A DNA stretch of 64,000 nucleotides from Amycolatopsis umgeniensis (GTDB taxonomy: Bacteria > Actinomycetota > Actinomycetes > Mycobacteriales > Pseudonocardiaceae). Location: assembly GCF_014205155.1 (NCBI RefSeq), contig NZ_JACHMX010000001.1:3844001-3908000 (forward strand), read 5' to 3'. Under the pieces are notes generated by a model, which did no database searches, was not told the DNA's origin, and saw only the letters and a program-made list of their open reading frames with translations. Both the position numbers and the translations under genes were made by a program. Shown piece after piece: positions 8,359 to 16,871 of this stretch (the stretch's first letter is position 1; each line of letters begins with the position of its first letter).

Positions 8359-8476
8359 GCCCTCGCTGATACGCCCACCCCACTAGTCACGCGGCGCCGG
8401 GCGCGACCCGGGTCAACGCCGAGTCCCCCGACCGTATGGCCAGGGTATCCCGATGGGTGACGTGGGGGTGGACGGC

Positions 8477-8502
8477 CCCGTCCGGCGCTACCGCCGGACG
8501 GG
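8477..8502 (-). terminator. Hairpin terminator of the 8503-11916 operon
   Basis: Perfect 10-bp stem CCCGTCCGGC (8477-8486) / GCCGGACGGG (8493-8502) with a 6-nt loop. It begins at the base next to the stop codon of the membrane-anchor gene (8503). No T-tract is present. Confidence 0.65.
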
Positions 8503-9108
8503 TTACCCGAAGATCCCCGCGATGCTGTTGAACAGGCTGGCCAGCAGCTGAATGGCGAGGACCGCGAAGACGATCATCAACGCGATCGCGATCATCACAC
8601 CGGTGGTGTTCGACGAGGGCTTGCCGAGCCTCGGAAGCTGCATGGAACGCTTGGCACGCCGTACTTCGACCTCGGCCTCTTCGTCGACTTCCGCCGGCTC
8701 TTCCTGCTTCAAGCGACGAGGCTGGCGAATCAGCTGCGGCGGCCTCGACGGCCACGTCCGCTGCTGGGGCAGGATCCCCATCGGAGTAGCACCTTGCTCA
8801 CCGACCGTGCTGACGACCTTCCCCGGCGGCAGGTCGGGCGTTTGCTCGGCACCCGGGCTGTCGGCGGGCTGTTCGTCCGCGAGCATCGCCGCGTTGACCA
8901 TCCTGCTCACGACTTCGGGATCGTGCTGGACCGGTCCCGGCACCTGCACGCGGATCTCGTCGGAGAGGTTCGATGGCGCCGTCGTGCCGGTCGTGACCAG
9001 CCCGGACAGTGGGTCGGCGAACGTGTCGCCCGGAGGATCTGCCTGAGTGCCATCGCCTTTCACGACGTCGGGGGCATCGAAGAAGGGAGTTCCGCCCTTC
9101 CCGCTCAT
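8503..9108 (-). CDS. Small tail-anchored membrane protein, unknown function
   Basis: 201 residues from the ATG at 9108 (MSGKGGTPFFDAPDVV), chosen because GAGGTGGT precedes it and because it begins 13 bp after the upstream stop. The first 160 residues are hydrophilic and disordered-looking, with acidic and Pro/Thr-rich parts and a basic block (RRAKRSMQLPRLGKP). One transmembrane helix (GVMIAIALMIVFAVLAIQLL) lies just before the C-terminus, giving a cytoplasmic N-terminus with a C-terminal anchor. It is the last gene of a four-gene unit with a polytopic membrane protein and two EspG-like proteins. It may be an accessory of that membrane assembly. No family recognised. Confidence 0.8.
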   Translation of the reverse strand: MSGKGGTPFFDAPDVVKGDGTQADPPGDTFADPLSGLVTTGTTAPSNLSDEIRVQVPGPVQHDPEVVSRMVNAAMLADEQPADSPGAEQTPDLPPGKVVSTVGEQGATPMGILPQQRTWPSRPPQLIRQPRRLKQEEPAEVDEEAEVEVRRAKRSMQLPRLGKPSSNTTGVMIAIALMIVFAVLAIQLLASLFNSIAGIFG

Positions 9109-9121
9109 GGTGACCACCTCA

Positions 9122-10345
9122 CTACGGAATGTCCTCTGCTTCCAGGGTAACCACCTCGGCCCGGCGCACATCCGCCCAATGGGCCAGATAAATATCACGC
9201 GCAGCGAGGCTGATCTTCACATCCTCCAACAAAGGTTCGAAGAAAGAACGCCGGTACCGAGCATCTGTCGCGGTTGATGCGGCGAAGTACAAACCGGAGA
9301 AAACGGCAAGGAAAAGGGAGACATTGACCAGGGCGGAACTCACCGGAAGAGGGACACCCAGCAGTGTTCCCGGCGCCGATTCACGGCCGGCGAACTCCGT
9401 GACGACCTCCGGCTGGAGGATCAGCACCCCGAACACGATGAAGAAGGCGAACACCAGCACCCCGAACGCCACGATCTGCACCGCCTGGGCGAAGAACAGC
9501 ACCAGGGCGATGTTCAGCCGCTCCACCTTGGACAGCGCACGCCGTCCCGGCAGCGCCGTGTCGCCGTCGGCGAACGGTGTGCCGCGCAGGGCGGCCGCCC
9601 CGGGCTCGACGGTCCAGGACTTCAGCTCCTTCATCTCGTCGGACAGCATCGACGCCAGGAAGACCGCCCCGATCACGACGAGGAAGCCGACCACCAGCCA
9701 CAGCCGCCCCGGGCTCAGCCGTTCCACGGCCTGCCACAGCTCCGCGGTGAAGAAGCTGAACATCACCACCAGCAGAAGCAGCGGCAACGCCCGCGACGCC
9801 AGCGATCCGATGGCTCTGACCTGCGCGACCGCACTCCTCGCCGCCCAGGTCAGGATCGAGCCGACGCCGATCCGCACCAGCAGCATCAGCACGGCCAGCG
9901 CGGCGAGGTTGACGAGCACGGCGACCCACAGCGGATCCGCCCACGGCACCAGCCCGGTGAGGCGTTCACCGAACGGCAGGACCAGCACCCAGAGCCCGAT
10001 CGTCGCCGCCATGACGGCCAACCGGACCCTGGTCCGTCGCAGCACTCGGAGCAGTTTCGCCATCAACCGGCCGCCGACCACCGGCACCACGACCACGGCG
10101 AACGTCAGCGCCAGCACCCCGAGGACGTAGGCGAGGCCGCTTTCGCGCATCCGGGCCTCGAGCACCTCCTCGGGGACGTCCAGGAGCTTCAGCAGTCCCG
10201 CCAGCAGCAGATCGAGCAGGCACAGGAACATCAGCCCGGGCGTGGAGCGGCGGAGCATGCCCGCCCCTCGCCTGCGCCGGTGGATGACCATCGGCAGCCC
10301 TCGCCGCCGGAACCACGCGTCAGCCGCCCGCCGGTCCAGGTCCAT
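9122..10345 (-). CDS. Polytopic membrane protein of unknown function
   Basis: 407 residues beginning at an ATG with GGGGAGGG upstream. The basic N-terminus (MDLDRRAADAWFRRRG, then HRRRRGAG) stays cytoplasmic. About seven to eight hydrophobic helices follow, for example LMFLCLLDLLLAGLLKLL, YVLGVLALTFAVVVVPVVGG, LAVMAATIGLWVLVLPFG, LLLLVVMFSFFTAELW, LWLVVGFLVVIGAVFLASML and FGVLVFAFFIVFGVLIL. The C-terminal 70 residues are soluble and charged. No transporter signature is visible. It stands 28 bp after the EspG-like gene and 13 bp before the tail-anchored protein, in one operon. Confidence 0.85.
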   Translation of the reverse strand: MDLDRRAADAWFRRRGLPMVIHRRRRGAGMLRRSTPGLMFLCLLDLLLAGLLKLLDVPEEVLEARMRESGLAYVLGVLALTFAVVVVPVVGGRLMAKLLRVLRRTRVRLAVMAATIGLWVLVLPFGERLTGLVPWADPLWVAVLVNLAALAVLMLLVRIGVGSILTWAARSAVAQVRAIGSLASRALPLLLLVVMFSFFTAELWQAVERLSPGRLWLVVGFLVVIGAVFLASMLSDEMKELKSWTVEPGAAALRGTPFADGDTALPGRRALSKVERLNIALVLFFAQAVQIVAFGVLVFAFFIVFGVLILQPEVVTEFAGRESAPGTLLGVPLPVSSALVNVSLFLAVFSGLYFAASTATDARYRRSFFEPLLEDVKISLAARDIYLAHWADVRRAEVVTLEAEDIP

Positions 10346-10373
10346 GCCCGCCCTCCCCCTCGTCCATCGACGG

Positions 10374-11147
10374 CTACGTCCGGCTCAAGTCCACCGCCTC
10401 GTGCAGCCAGCCCGCCAGTGCGCGGCGGTCCATTCCACCGAACATCAGCCACCCTTCGGAAGGGGCGGCGTACAACACGAACCTCCCCAGATCGTTGTCG
10501 ACGATCACGAAGCCGTAGTCCGGGTACTCGGCGTTCAGCCCGCCGAAGGCGACCAGATCGAGGATCGCCGTCCCGGTCCGCGGACGGCTCAGGGTGTCTC
10601 CGACCAGGCCGACCTCCTCTTCTTGACCGGGCAACGGCACGCCGTGCTCGTCGATGCGGATCCGCATCGGGGCGGTTTCGCCCGCGGGGACGTGCGGGAG
10701 CCCGCCGAAGACGCGGGCGCCCAGCTCGCCGAAATCGCTCAGGCTGAACGTGGTCCGCCGCCCGGATCGCATCCGCCAGACGACCGCCTGGTGCCCGTCG
10801 CCGTAGCAATCGACCCGCACCGCACGGGGCGCGGACGCGAAGACGCCGGTGAGGACGCCTCGCACCGAACCCCGCAGCATCACGCCGTGCATCTGGATCG
10901 CGGCGGGATGGATCTCGCCGTTCTCCATCAGCCCGGCTTCTTCGAGCATCGCCGCCTTGGCCGCGTATCGCTCGGCCTGGGTGACGAGATCCGCGGGCTC
11001 GTCGTAGGACGGGCACAGCCGCCGGATCTCGTCGTCGGTGATCTCCGGGTCGTAACCCAGGTACACGCTCCGGCGCTCGGGGACCGCGCGCAGCACCGGC
11101 TCGGCGGCGCGCTTCATCAGTTCCTTCACCGTCGTCGGTTCACGCAT
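10374..11147 (-). CDS. EspG-like protein, second paralogue
   Basis: 257 residues, soluble, no signal. It is a clear paralogue of the upstream gene: similar length and the same block order. The blocks are an AGL(A/M) plus VHPAA-type helix, then RG-x-x-TGVF followed by a strand carrying the position-specific FFGD/CYGD, then FGGLP..GE, then SRPR(T/H)GT, then AEYPxxxFxxVDNDLGR(F/Y), and a short C-terminal helix (ALAGWLHEAVDL). This domain order recalls EspG, the cytosolic chaperone of type VII secretion substrates (PE/PPE-type), but no diagnostic residue proves it. Its start overlaps the upstream gene by 8 bp. No ESX core gene is in the window. Confidence 0.8.
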   Translation of the reverse strand: MREPTTVKELMKRAAEPVLRAVPERRSVYLGYDPEITDDEIRRLCPSYDEPADLVTQAERYAAKAAMLEEAGLMENGEIHPAAIQMHGVMLRGSVRGVLTGVFASAPRAVRVDCYGDGHQAVVWRMRSGRRTTFSLSDFGELGARVFGGLPHVPAGETAPMRIRIDEHGVPLPGQEEEVGLVGDTLSRPRTGTAILDLVAFGGLNAEYPDYGFVIVDNDLGRFVLYAAPSEGWLMFGGMDRRALAGWLHEAVDLSRT

Positions 11148-11916
11148 GGTTCTGCACCGCCCTCACGATCCACTGTTCGGCCATCGACCGGCTGGCCGGA
11201 CCCCAGGTGAGCGTCCACCGGCCGTCGCCGTCCATCGACGCGCTGAACTGATACCGGCCGAGGTCGTTGTCCACCAGGCCGAACGCGCCGTGCGGATACT
11301 CGGCGAGGATGGAGTTCCGCACCGCGAGATCGACGAGGACCGTGCCGTGACGCGGCCGCGAAGCGCCCTCACGGATCACCTCGACTGCCTCTCGTGCCCG
11401 CATCGGGATCAGACCGTCGGCATCCGTCTGGATGCGGACCGTCTCGCCGGGACCCGTCGGATGGTCCGGCAGCCCGTCGAACACCCAGCCCGGCAGCGCG
11501 CTGAGGAAACCGGACCGCAGCCGCGCTCGCCTGCCGAGCTTGTTCAGCACCGTGGTGTACTCCTCGTCGCCGAAGAACCGGACCTCCCACGGCTCCGCGC
11601 GCGACGGGAAGACCCCGGTCACCACGCCGCGGATGAACCCGCCGCGCAGCGCGCGATACAGCCCGACGGCCTCGGGCGTGACCTCACCGCCGGGGGCCAG
11701 CCCGATCGTCGCCATCCCGCTCACGAACCGGGTGTACTGCTCCACCTCCTCGGCCAGGGTGAGCCCTGGAGTCGGCTCCTCGTCGGCCAGCACCGGCGGC
11801 ACGGCGAGTTCCGGGTCGTAGAACTCCATCACCGAGGGACGCTCCGGAACCTCGGCTGCCAGCGGGGCGATGACCTCGTCGATGACGTCGAAGACAGCGG
11901 TCGTTGAAGTGCTCAC
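11140..11916 (-). CDS. EspG-like protein, first paralogue
   Basis: 258 residues from the GTG at 11916 (VSTSTTAVFDVIDEV). I chose this over a longer frame because it gives the same length as the adjacent 257-residue paralogue. Shared landmarks include AGLAPGGEVTPEAVGLYRAL, FIRGVVTGVFPSR, VFDGLPDHPTGPGETV, SRPRHGT and GLVDNDLGRYQF. The fold and order resemble the ESX-associated chaperone EspG (tentative). It is the first gene of the four-gene unit ending at 8503. A gap of about 190 bp to topA on the same strand contains the topA terminator and this operon's promoter. Confidence 0.78.
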   Translation of the reverse strand: MSTSTTAVFDVIDEVIAPLAAEVPERPSVMEFYDPELAVPPVLADEEPTPGLTLAEEVEQYTRFVSGMATIGLAPGGEVTPEAVGLYRALRGGFIRGVVTGVFPSRAEPWEVRFFGDEEYTTVLNKLGRRARLRSGFLSALPGWVFDGLPDHPTGPGETVRIQTDADGLIPMRAREAVEVIREGASRPRHGTVLVDLAVRNSILAEYPHGAFGLVDNDLGRYQFSASMDGDGRWTLTWGPASRSMAEQWIVRAVQNHA

Positions 11917-12042
11917 CTGACCATTGAACACCCTGGTACCGACAATTTTTAGAACTTTTGTTCGAATGGGTGAGGCCGGTCTGTGAGCGGTCGGCGAGCG
12001 GTCGGGGAGGGCGGATCCGACGCCCATGCGACTGCGCCGGAT

Positions 12043-12095
12043 GCCACGAGGGGTCCCCTTCGGACGATCTCCGTCCGAAGGGGACCCCTCGTGGC
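12043..12095 (-). terminator. Perfect 24-bp hairpin downstream of topA
   Basis: Arms 12043-12066 and 12072-12095 are exact complements around a 5-nt loop; the arm starts GCCACGAGGGGTCCCC and ends CGGACG. It begins 14 bp past the topA stop codon and is the likely topA terminator. It shares the window-wide palindrome style (arms that are themselves near-palindromic). Confidence 0.75.
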
Positions 12096-12109
12096 TTCGC
12101 GGTCGTGCG

Positions 12110-14992
12110 CTACTTCGTCTTCGTGGCTGTCGAGCGCGCAGCGGGCTTCTTGGCCGCTGTCGTCTTCGCCGCCGTCGACTTGGTCGCGGTGGTCTTCTTG
12201 GCCGCGGTCGTCTTGGCGGCGGCGGGCTTGCGCGCCGGAGCCTTGCGCTTGGGCGCCGGACCCTTCGCGCGCTTCTCCGCCAGCAGCTCGGCGCCGCGCT
12301 CGGCGGTCAGCTCTTCGATGCTGTCCGACTTCCGGAGCGTCGCGTTGTACTCGCCATCGGTCACGTAGGGACCGAAGCGGCCGTCCTTGACCACCATCGG
12401 CTTACCCGACACCGGGTCGTCGCCCAGCTCCTTGAGCGGCGGCTTCGCTGTCGCGGACCGGCCACGCTGCTTCGGCTCCGAGTAGATCTTCAGCGCCTCT
12501 TCGAGCGTGATCGAGAACAGCTGATCCTCGGTCGTGAGCGAACGCGAGTCCGTGCCCTTCTTCAGGTACGGCCCGTAGCGCCCGTTCTGCGCGGTGATCT
12601 CGTCGCCGGACTCCGGATCCTTGCCGACGACACGCGGCAGGGAGAGCAGCTTCAGCGCGTCTTCGAGATTCATCGTCTCGATCGACATCGACTTGAACAG
12701 CGAGCCCGTCCGCGGCTTCGGCTGCTTCGCCTTCGCGGCCTTCTTCTGCGCGGCCGTCGCGCCCTCGGGCAGCGGCTCCGGCTCGGGCAGGAGCTCGGTG
12801 ACGTACGGGCCGAAACGGCCTTCCTTCGCCACGATCTCGTGCCCGCTGACCGGGTCCTTGCCGAGTACGCGGCCTTCCTGCGGCGTCGCGAACAGCTTCT
12901 CCGCGATGTCCTGGGTCAGCTCGTCCGGCGGGAGATCCTCGGGCAGGTTCGCCCGCTGTGACGTCCCGTCGACCTCTCGCTCGAGGTACGGGCCGTAGCG
13001 GCCGACGCGCACGACGACGGTGTGACCGTCGGCGTCGCTGAACAGCGGGATCGAGTTGATCTCGCGGGCGTCGATGTCCTCGACGCCGGAACCGACCAGT
13101 TTCTTCAAGCCACCCAGCCGGCCGACGGAACCGTCGACGCCCATGTCGCCACCGAAGTAGAACTTCGACAGCCACTGCGTCCGGTGCTCGTCACCGGCGG
13201 CGATGCGGTCGAGCTCGTCCTCCATGCCGGCGGTGAAGTCGTAGTCGACCAGCCGCTCGAAGTGCCGCTCCATCAGGCCGATCACGGCGAACGCGACCCA
13301 GGAGGGGACCAGCGCGGACCCCTTCTTCCACACGTAGCCGCGGTCCTGGATGGTCTTGATGATCGACGCGTACGTCGACGGGCGGCCGATGCCCAGCTCT
13401 TCGAGCTTGCTGACCAGGCTCGGCTCCGAGTAGCGCGCCGGCGGCGACGTGGTGTGCCCGTCCGGGCTCAGGTCGGTCGCGGTCAGCGCCTGGTCCTTGA
13501 CCAGCTGCGGCAGACGGCTCTGCTTGTCGTCCGCTTCGCCACCGCTCTCGGTGTCGACGGCCTCGACGTACGCCTTGAGGAACCCGGCGAAGGTGATCGT
13601 GCGGCCGGACGAGGCGAAAGTGACCTCTTCGCCGCTCGTGGCGGTGCCGACGATGCGCACCGACATCGTGGTGCCCTTCGCGTCCGCCATCTGCGACGCG
13701 ATCGTGCGCTGCCAGATCATCTCGTAGAGGCGGTACTCGTCGGTGTCCAGATCCTTCGCGACCTGGCCCGGCGTGCGGAAGACCTCGCCCGAGGGACGGA
13801 TCGCCTCGTGGGCTTCCTGCGCGTTCTTCACCTTGCGCGTGTACTGACGCGGCGACGGCGAGACGTACTCCTTGCCGTACAGCTGCGTCGCCTGGCTGCG
13901 CGCCGCCGAGATCGCCGACTCCGACAGCGTCGTGGAGTCGGTACGCATATAAGTGATGTAACCGTTCTCGTACAGCTTCTGCGCGATCCGCATGGTGCGC
14001 TCGGAGGTGAACCGCAGCTTGCGGCCCGCCTCCTGCTGCAGGGTCGAGGTCATGAAGGGCGCGTACGGCTTCCGCGTGTACGGCTTCTCTTCGACGCTCG
14101 CGACCTTGAAGTCACGGTTCTTCAGACCCTCGGCCAGCCGGACCGCGTCGGCCTCGGCCAGCACGCGGATCTCGTTGTTCGAGGCCTTGAGCTGCCCGTC
14201 CGAGCCGAAGTCGCGACCGGTGGCCAGGCGCGCGCCGTCGACGGCGATCATCCTGGCCGGGAAGTTGCGCGGCGAAGCCTCGGCTCCGGCGTCCATCGTC
14301 GCCGAGATGTCCCAGTACGACGCCGAGGTGAAGCGCATGCGCTCGCGTTCCCGCTCGACCACGATCCGGGTCGCCACGGACTGCACGCGGCCCGCCGAAA
14401 GCTTCGGCATGACCTTCTTCCACAGCACGGGCGAGACCTCGTAGCCGTAGAGCCGGTCCAGGATGCGGCGGGTCTCCTGCGCGTCGACCAGGTCTCCGTC
14501 GAGCTCGCGGGTGCTGTCGGCCGCGGCGCGGATCGCCTGCTCGGTGACCTCGTGGAAGACCATCCGGCGAACCGGGACCTTCGGCTTGAGGGTCTCCAGC
14601 AGATGCCACGCGATGGCTTCGCCCTCGCGGTCGGGGTCCGTGGCGAGATAGAGCTCGTCGACGTCCTTCAACAGGCTCTTCAGCTCGGTGACCTTGGACT
14701 TCTTGTCCGGCGTGACGACGTACAGCGCCTTGAAGTCGTTGTCGACGTCGACACCCAGCCGCGCCCACGACTCGCCCTTGTACTGGGCGGGCACGTCGGC
14801 CGCGCCGCGGGGAAGGTCGCGGATGTGCCCGACGGAGGACTCCACGACGTAGTTGACGCCGAGGTACGGGGCGATCTTGCGGGCCTTGGTCGGCGACTCG
14901 ACGATCACCAGCCGACGACGGCCCGCGCCGTCGTCCGACGCCGCGGTCTTCTTCGTCCGTGCTCCTGCCACGCTGTCCTGCTCTCCGCTCAT
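12110..14992 (-). CDS. topA: DNA topoisomerase I
   Basis: 960 residues counted from the ATG at 14992. It relaxes negative supercoils by single-strand passage. The TOPRIM domain begins LVIVESPTKARKI (28-40) with the metal site ATDPDREGE near 117-125. The catalytic Tyr is Y348 in GYITYMRTDS. After residue 600 there are repeated actinobacterial C-terminal modules, each with a GRYGPY / GRFGPYV core, instead of zinc fingers. The last 50 residues are a Lys/Ala-rich tail (KKTTATKSTAAKTTAAKK), a known processivity element in actinobacterial TopA. An essential gene; counterpart of Rv3646c. The opposite strand of topA carries long open frames that are only codon-bias shadows. Confidence 0.97.
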   Translation of the reverse strand: MSGEQDSVAGARTKKTAASDDGAGRRRLVIVESPTKARKIAPYLGVNYVVESSVGHIRDLPRGAADVPAQYKGESWARLGVDVDNDFKALYVVTPDKKSKVTELKSLLKDVDELYLATDPDREGEAIAWHLLETLKPKVPVRRMVFHEVTEQAIRAAADSTRELDGDLVDAQETRRILDRLYGYEVSPVLWKKVMPKLSAGRVQSVATRIVVERERERMRFTSASYWDISATMDAGAEASPRNFPARMIAVDGARLATGRDFGSDGQLKASNNEIRVLAEADAVRLAEGLKNRDFKVASVEEKPYTRKPYAPFMTSTLQQEAGRKLRFTSERTMRIAQKLYENGYITYMRTDSTTLSESAISAARSQATQLYGKEYVSPSPRQYTRKVKNAQEAHEAIRPSGEVFRTPGQVAKDLDTDEYRLYEMIWQRTIASQMADAKGTTMSVRIVGTATSGEEVTFASSGRTITFAGFLKAYVEAVDTESGGEADDKQSRLPQLVKDQALTATDLSPDGHTTSPPARYSEPSLVSKLEELGIGRPSTYASIIKTIQDRGYVWKKGSALVPSWVAFAVIGLMERHFERLVDYDFTAGMEDELDRIAAGDEHRTQWLSKFYFGGDMGVDGSVGRLGGLKKLVGSGVEDIDAREINSIPLFSDADGHTVVVRVGRYGPYLEREVDGTSQRANLPEDLPPDELTQDIAEKLFATPQEGRVLGKDPVSGHEIVAKEGRFGPYVTELLPEPEPLPEGATAAQKKAAKAKQPKPRTGSLFKSMSIETMNLEDALKLLSLPRVVGKDPESGDEITAQNGRYGPYLKKGTDSRSLTTEDQLFSITLEEALKIYSEPKQRGRSATAKPPLKELGDDPVSGKPMVVKDGRFGPYVTDGEYNATLRKSDSIEELTAERGAELLAEKRAKGPAPKRKAPARKPAAAKTTAAKKTTATKSTAAKTTAAKKPAARSTATKTK

Positions 14993-15260
14993 CTTCGGCG
15001 CCTTCGCGCCGCCTCTCGACCCGTCAGTGTGCACGCTCGCACCGCCCGGACCACGTCTAGGTGGTGCAACACGCCGCCGATCGTGTGTCCAGCGCATCGC
15101 CGCTGACCTCGCCGATGTTTCCTTTCAACACCTAGCACGTGATGTCGGACACGTCCGCCTGGGGTACCGCGTGACGGGGTGAACACCCTCCGTTCGACGG
15201 TGGTGGCTCCCCACTGCCAACGCTTCACTTGATATCCACGCCGACCCGAAAGGACTCCAC

Positions 15261-16073
15261 GTGACCCGACGACTCCTCGGCACACTGTTCGCCATGCTGA
15301 CCGCATCCGCCCTGGTCGGGACCGCCCCGGCGGAAGCGGCGACGACCACTTTCGCCGGAACCGTGGCCTTGTCGAACTGCTCCGGGTCGGTGGTCAAGCC
15401 GCCCGAGGCGAGCCTCGACGACCCCGCCCTCGTCCTCTCCAACGGGCATTGCCTCCAAGAAGGTTTCCCAGACCCAGGGGAAGTACTCGTCAACCAGCCT
15501 TCGTCACGGACCTTCAGTCTGCTTTCCAAGGACGGCCGCTCGTCGCTGGGCACGCTCAAGGCGAAGAAACTGCTCTACGCGACGATGACCGACACGGACG
15601 TGTCGCTCTACCAGCTCAACACGAGCTACTCCAAGATCCAGGCGACCTACGGTATCGCCCCACTGACGCTCTCGCCGACCCGTCCGTCGGCAGGCGTCGC
15701 GATGGACGTGGTGTCGGGCTACTGGAAGAAGATCTACTCCTGCAACATCGACGGCTTCGTCCACGAGCTGCACGAGGCGAACTGGGTCTGGAAGGACTCG
15801 ATCAGGTACACCCCGGCGTGCAAGACGATCGGCGGGACCTCGGGGTCGCCGATCATCGAGACCTCGACCGGGAAGGTCGTCGGCGTCAACAACACCGGCA
15901 ACGAGAGCGGCCAGAGGTGCACGATGAACAACCCGTGCGAGGTCGACGCGGCGGGGAAGGTCACCGTGCGCAAGGGCATCAACTACGGGGAACAGACCTA
16001 CCAGCTGACCTCCTGCCTTTCGCACAGTGAACTGGACTTGGCGAATCCGAAGTGCCGGGCACCGAAGCCCTGA
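15261..16073 (+). CDS. Secreted trypsin-like serine protease
   Basis: 270 residues from a GTG after AAAGGAC. The signal peptide is residues 1-27 (RRLL, TLFAMLTASALVGTAPAEA). The catalytic triad is visible: His63 in SNGHC, Asp113 in TDTDVSLY, and Ser196 in GGTSGSP. Six or more cysteines (40, 64, 161, 187 and three or four near the C-terminus) suggest disulphides outside the cell. Catalytic spacing fits S1 chymotrypsin-fold enzymes. The S1-pocket specificity cannot be assigned. Monocistronic, divergent from topA. The 3' flank starts with CTCGTGAGTGG, an element that also follows the stop codons of the WhiA-like gene and marP. Confidence 0.9.
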   Translation: MTRRLLGTLFAMLTASALVGTAPAEAATTTFAGTVALSNCSGSVVKPPEASLDDPALVLSNGHCLQEGFPDPGEVLVNQPSSRTFSLLSKDGRSSLGTLKAKKLLYATMTDTDVSLYQLNTSYSKIQATYGIAPLTLSPTRPSAGVAMDVVSGYWKKIYSCNIDGFVHELHEANWVWKDSIRYTPACKTIGGTSGSPIIETSTGKVVGVNNTGNESGQRCTMNNPCEVDAAGKVTVRKGINYGEQTYQLTSCLSHSELDLANPKCRAPKP

Positions 16074-16135
16074 CGACGGCCTCGTGAGTGGCCCGCTGAA
16101 GATAGTGATCGCGGTCTGAGACCGGAGTGACCTCG

Positions 16136-16184
16136 CGACGGTGGAGGATTCGGGACGCTCGACGTCCCGGATCTTTCACCGTCG
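16136..16184. terminator. Two-part hairpin between protease and WhiA-like genes
   Basis: Outer stem CGACGGTG (16136-16143) / CACCGTCG (16177-16184) and inner stem GATTCGGGACG / CGTCCCGGATC (16147-16157 / 16163-16173, one mismatch) with a 5-nt loop. Position between convergent genes implies a bidirectional terminator. The arrangement closely parallels the hairpin at 62380-62414. Confidence 0.65.
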
Positions 16185-16203
16185 GCCCCCGGTGAATTCG
16201 GCT

Positions 16204-16222
16204 CCGTCCTCACCACTCACGA
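16204..16222 (-). repeat. 19-bp stop-proximal element after the WhiA-like gene
   Basis: Identical to 62495-62513, placed three bases after the TGA of the WhiA-like gene on the minus strand. It flanks the terminator hairpin at 16136-16184. Confidence 0.8.
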
Positions 16223-16225
16223 ACC

Positions 16226-16837
16226 TCAAACGGCGCGGACGACAGGAACCAGGCTCGGCCAGGCGGGCTCAGCTCCAGCCGGCGCGTCACCGATGAGTTC
16301 CAGCACGTGCGCGAGCCGCCGACGGCCGGTGACCCGTAACAAGGTCTCCTCGCCGCGAAGTGGCTTCGCCGGCACGCCCAGCTGCGCCAACGCCCTGATC
16401 AACCGTTCATGGGTCTCCGGCGCCTCCGGATCGAGCGCGAGCAGGTAGCCGTTGCCCTGAGGGCTGCCCGCCGCCAGTGCCCACATCCTCAGCATCGCCC
16501 CGTCGAGCCGGAATCCGTCCGGCAGGACCTTCTTCTCACCCTGGCTCCAGCGCTGCTCCAGCGAGAGCAGATCGACCCGGAACGGCGTTCTCACGAGTGG
16601 ACGCCCGCATTCGGCGGCCGAGACCTGCGCCTGGACGCCGCGACGACGGCATTCCCTGGCGAGGGCACCGGCCCGCCACGGCTCGTCGACCACGGCGGAC
16701 AGCCGTGCCGCCGTCCGCCCGAAGCCCGTCATCCGCCCGGGCCCGCACAGCACTCCGGCGAGGTCGGCGAGCCCCGGCCCGCTCGCCTCCGCCGAGAAGA
16801 GCGAGATCGTCCCGTCCACCCCGACAGAATAGAACAC
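16226..16837 (-). CDS. WhiA-like LAGLIDADG-fold protein without DNA-binding HTH
   Basis: 203 residues from a GTG at 16837. Residues about 112-186 read DGAMLRMWALAAGS, GYLLALDPEAPETHERLIRA, LAQLGVPAK, LLRVTGRRRLAHVLELIGD. This follows the LAGLIDADG-type half of the sporulation regulator WhiA (AAFLAHGS / LGI-AK / DAIG-LLxxxGA). The first 75 residues look like a second, more diverged half (TARRL-type helix, RRRGVQAQV). Full WhiA is about 320-330 residues and ends in a helix-turn-helix that is absent here. This is therefore a stand-alone paralogue, possibly a partner or antagonist of WhiA (inference). The homing-endonuclease catalytic Asp residues are not evident. Confidence 0.75.
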   Translation of the reverse strand: MFYSVGVDGTISLFSAEASGPGLADLAGVLCGPGRMTGFGRTAARLSAVVDEPWRAGALARECRRRGVQAQVSAAECGRPLVRTPFRVDLLSLEQRWSQGEKKVLPDGFRLDGAMLRMWALAAGSPQGNGYLLALDPEAPETHERLIRALAQLGVPAKPLRGEETLLRVTGRRRLAHVLELIGDAPAGAEPAWPSLVPVVRAV

Positions 16838-16871
16838 AAGTTCGAGTCATGGCCAGTGATACGGCGGTGAC

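Noticed and set aside
13022..15106. 694-codon open frame on the + strand opposite topA
   Set aside because: It mirrors topA exactly on the other strand. High GC at third positions keeps antisense frames open; there is no ribosome site or recognisable domain.
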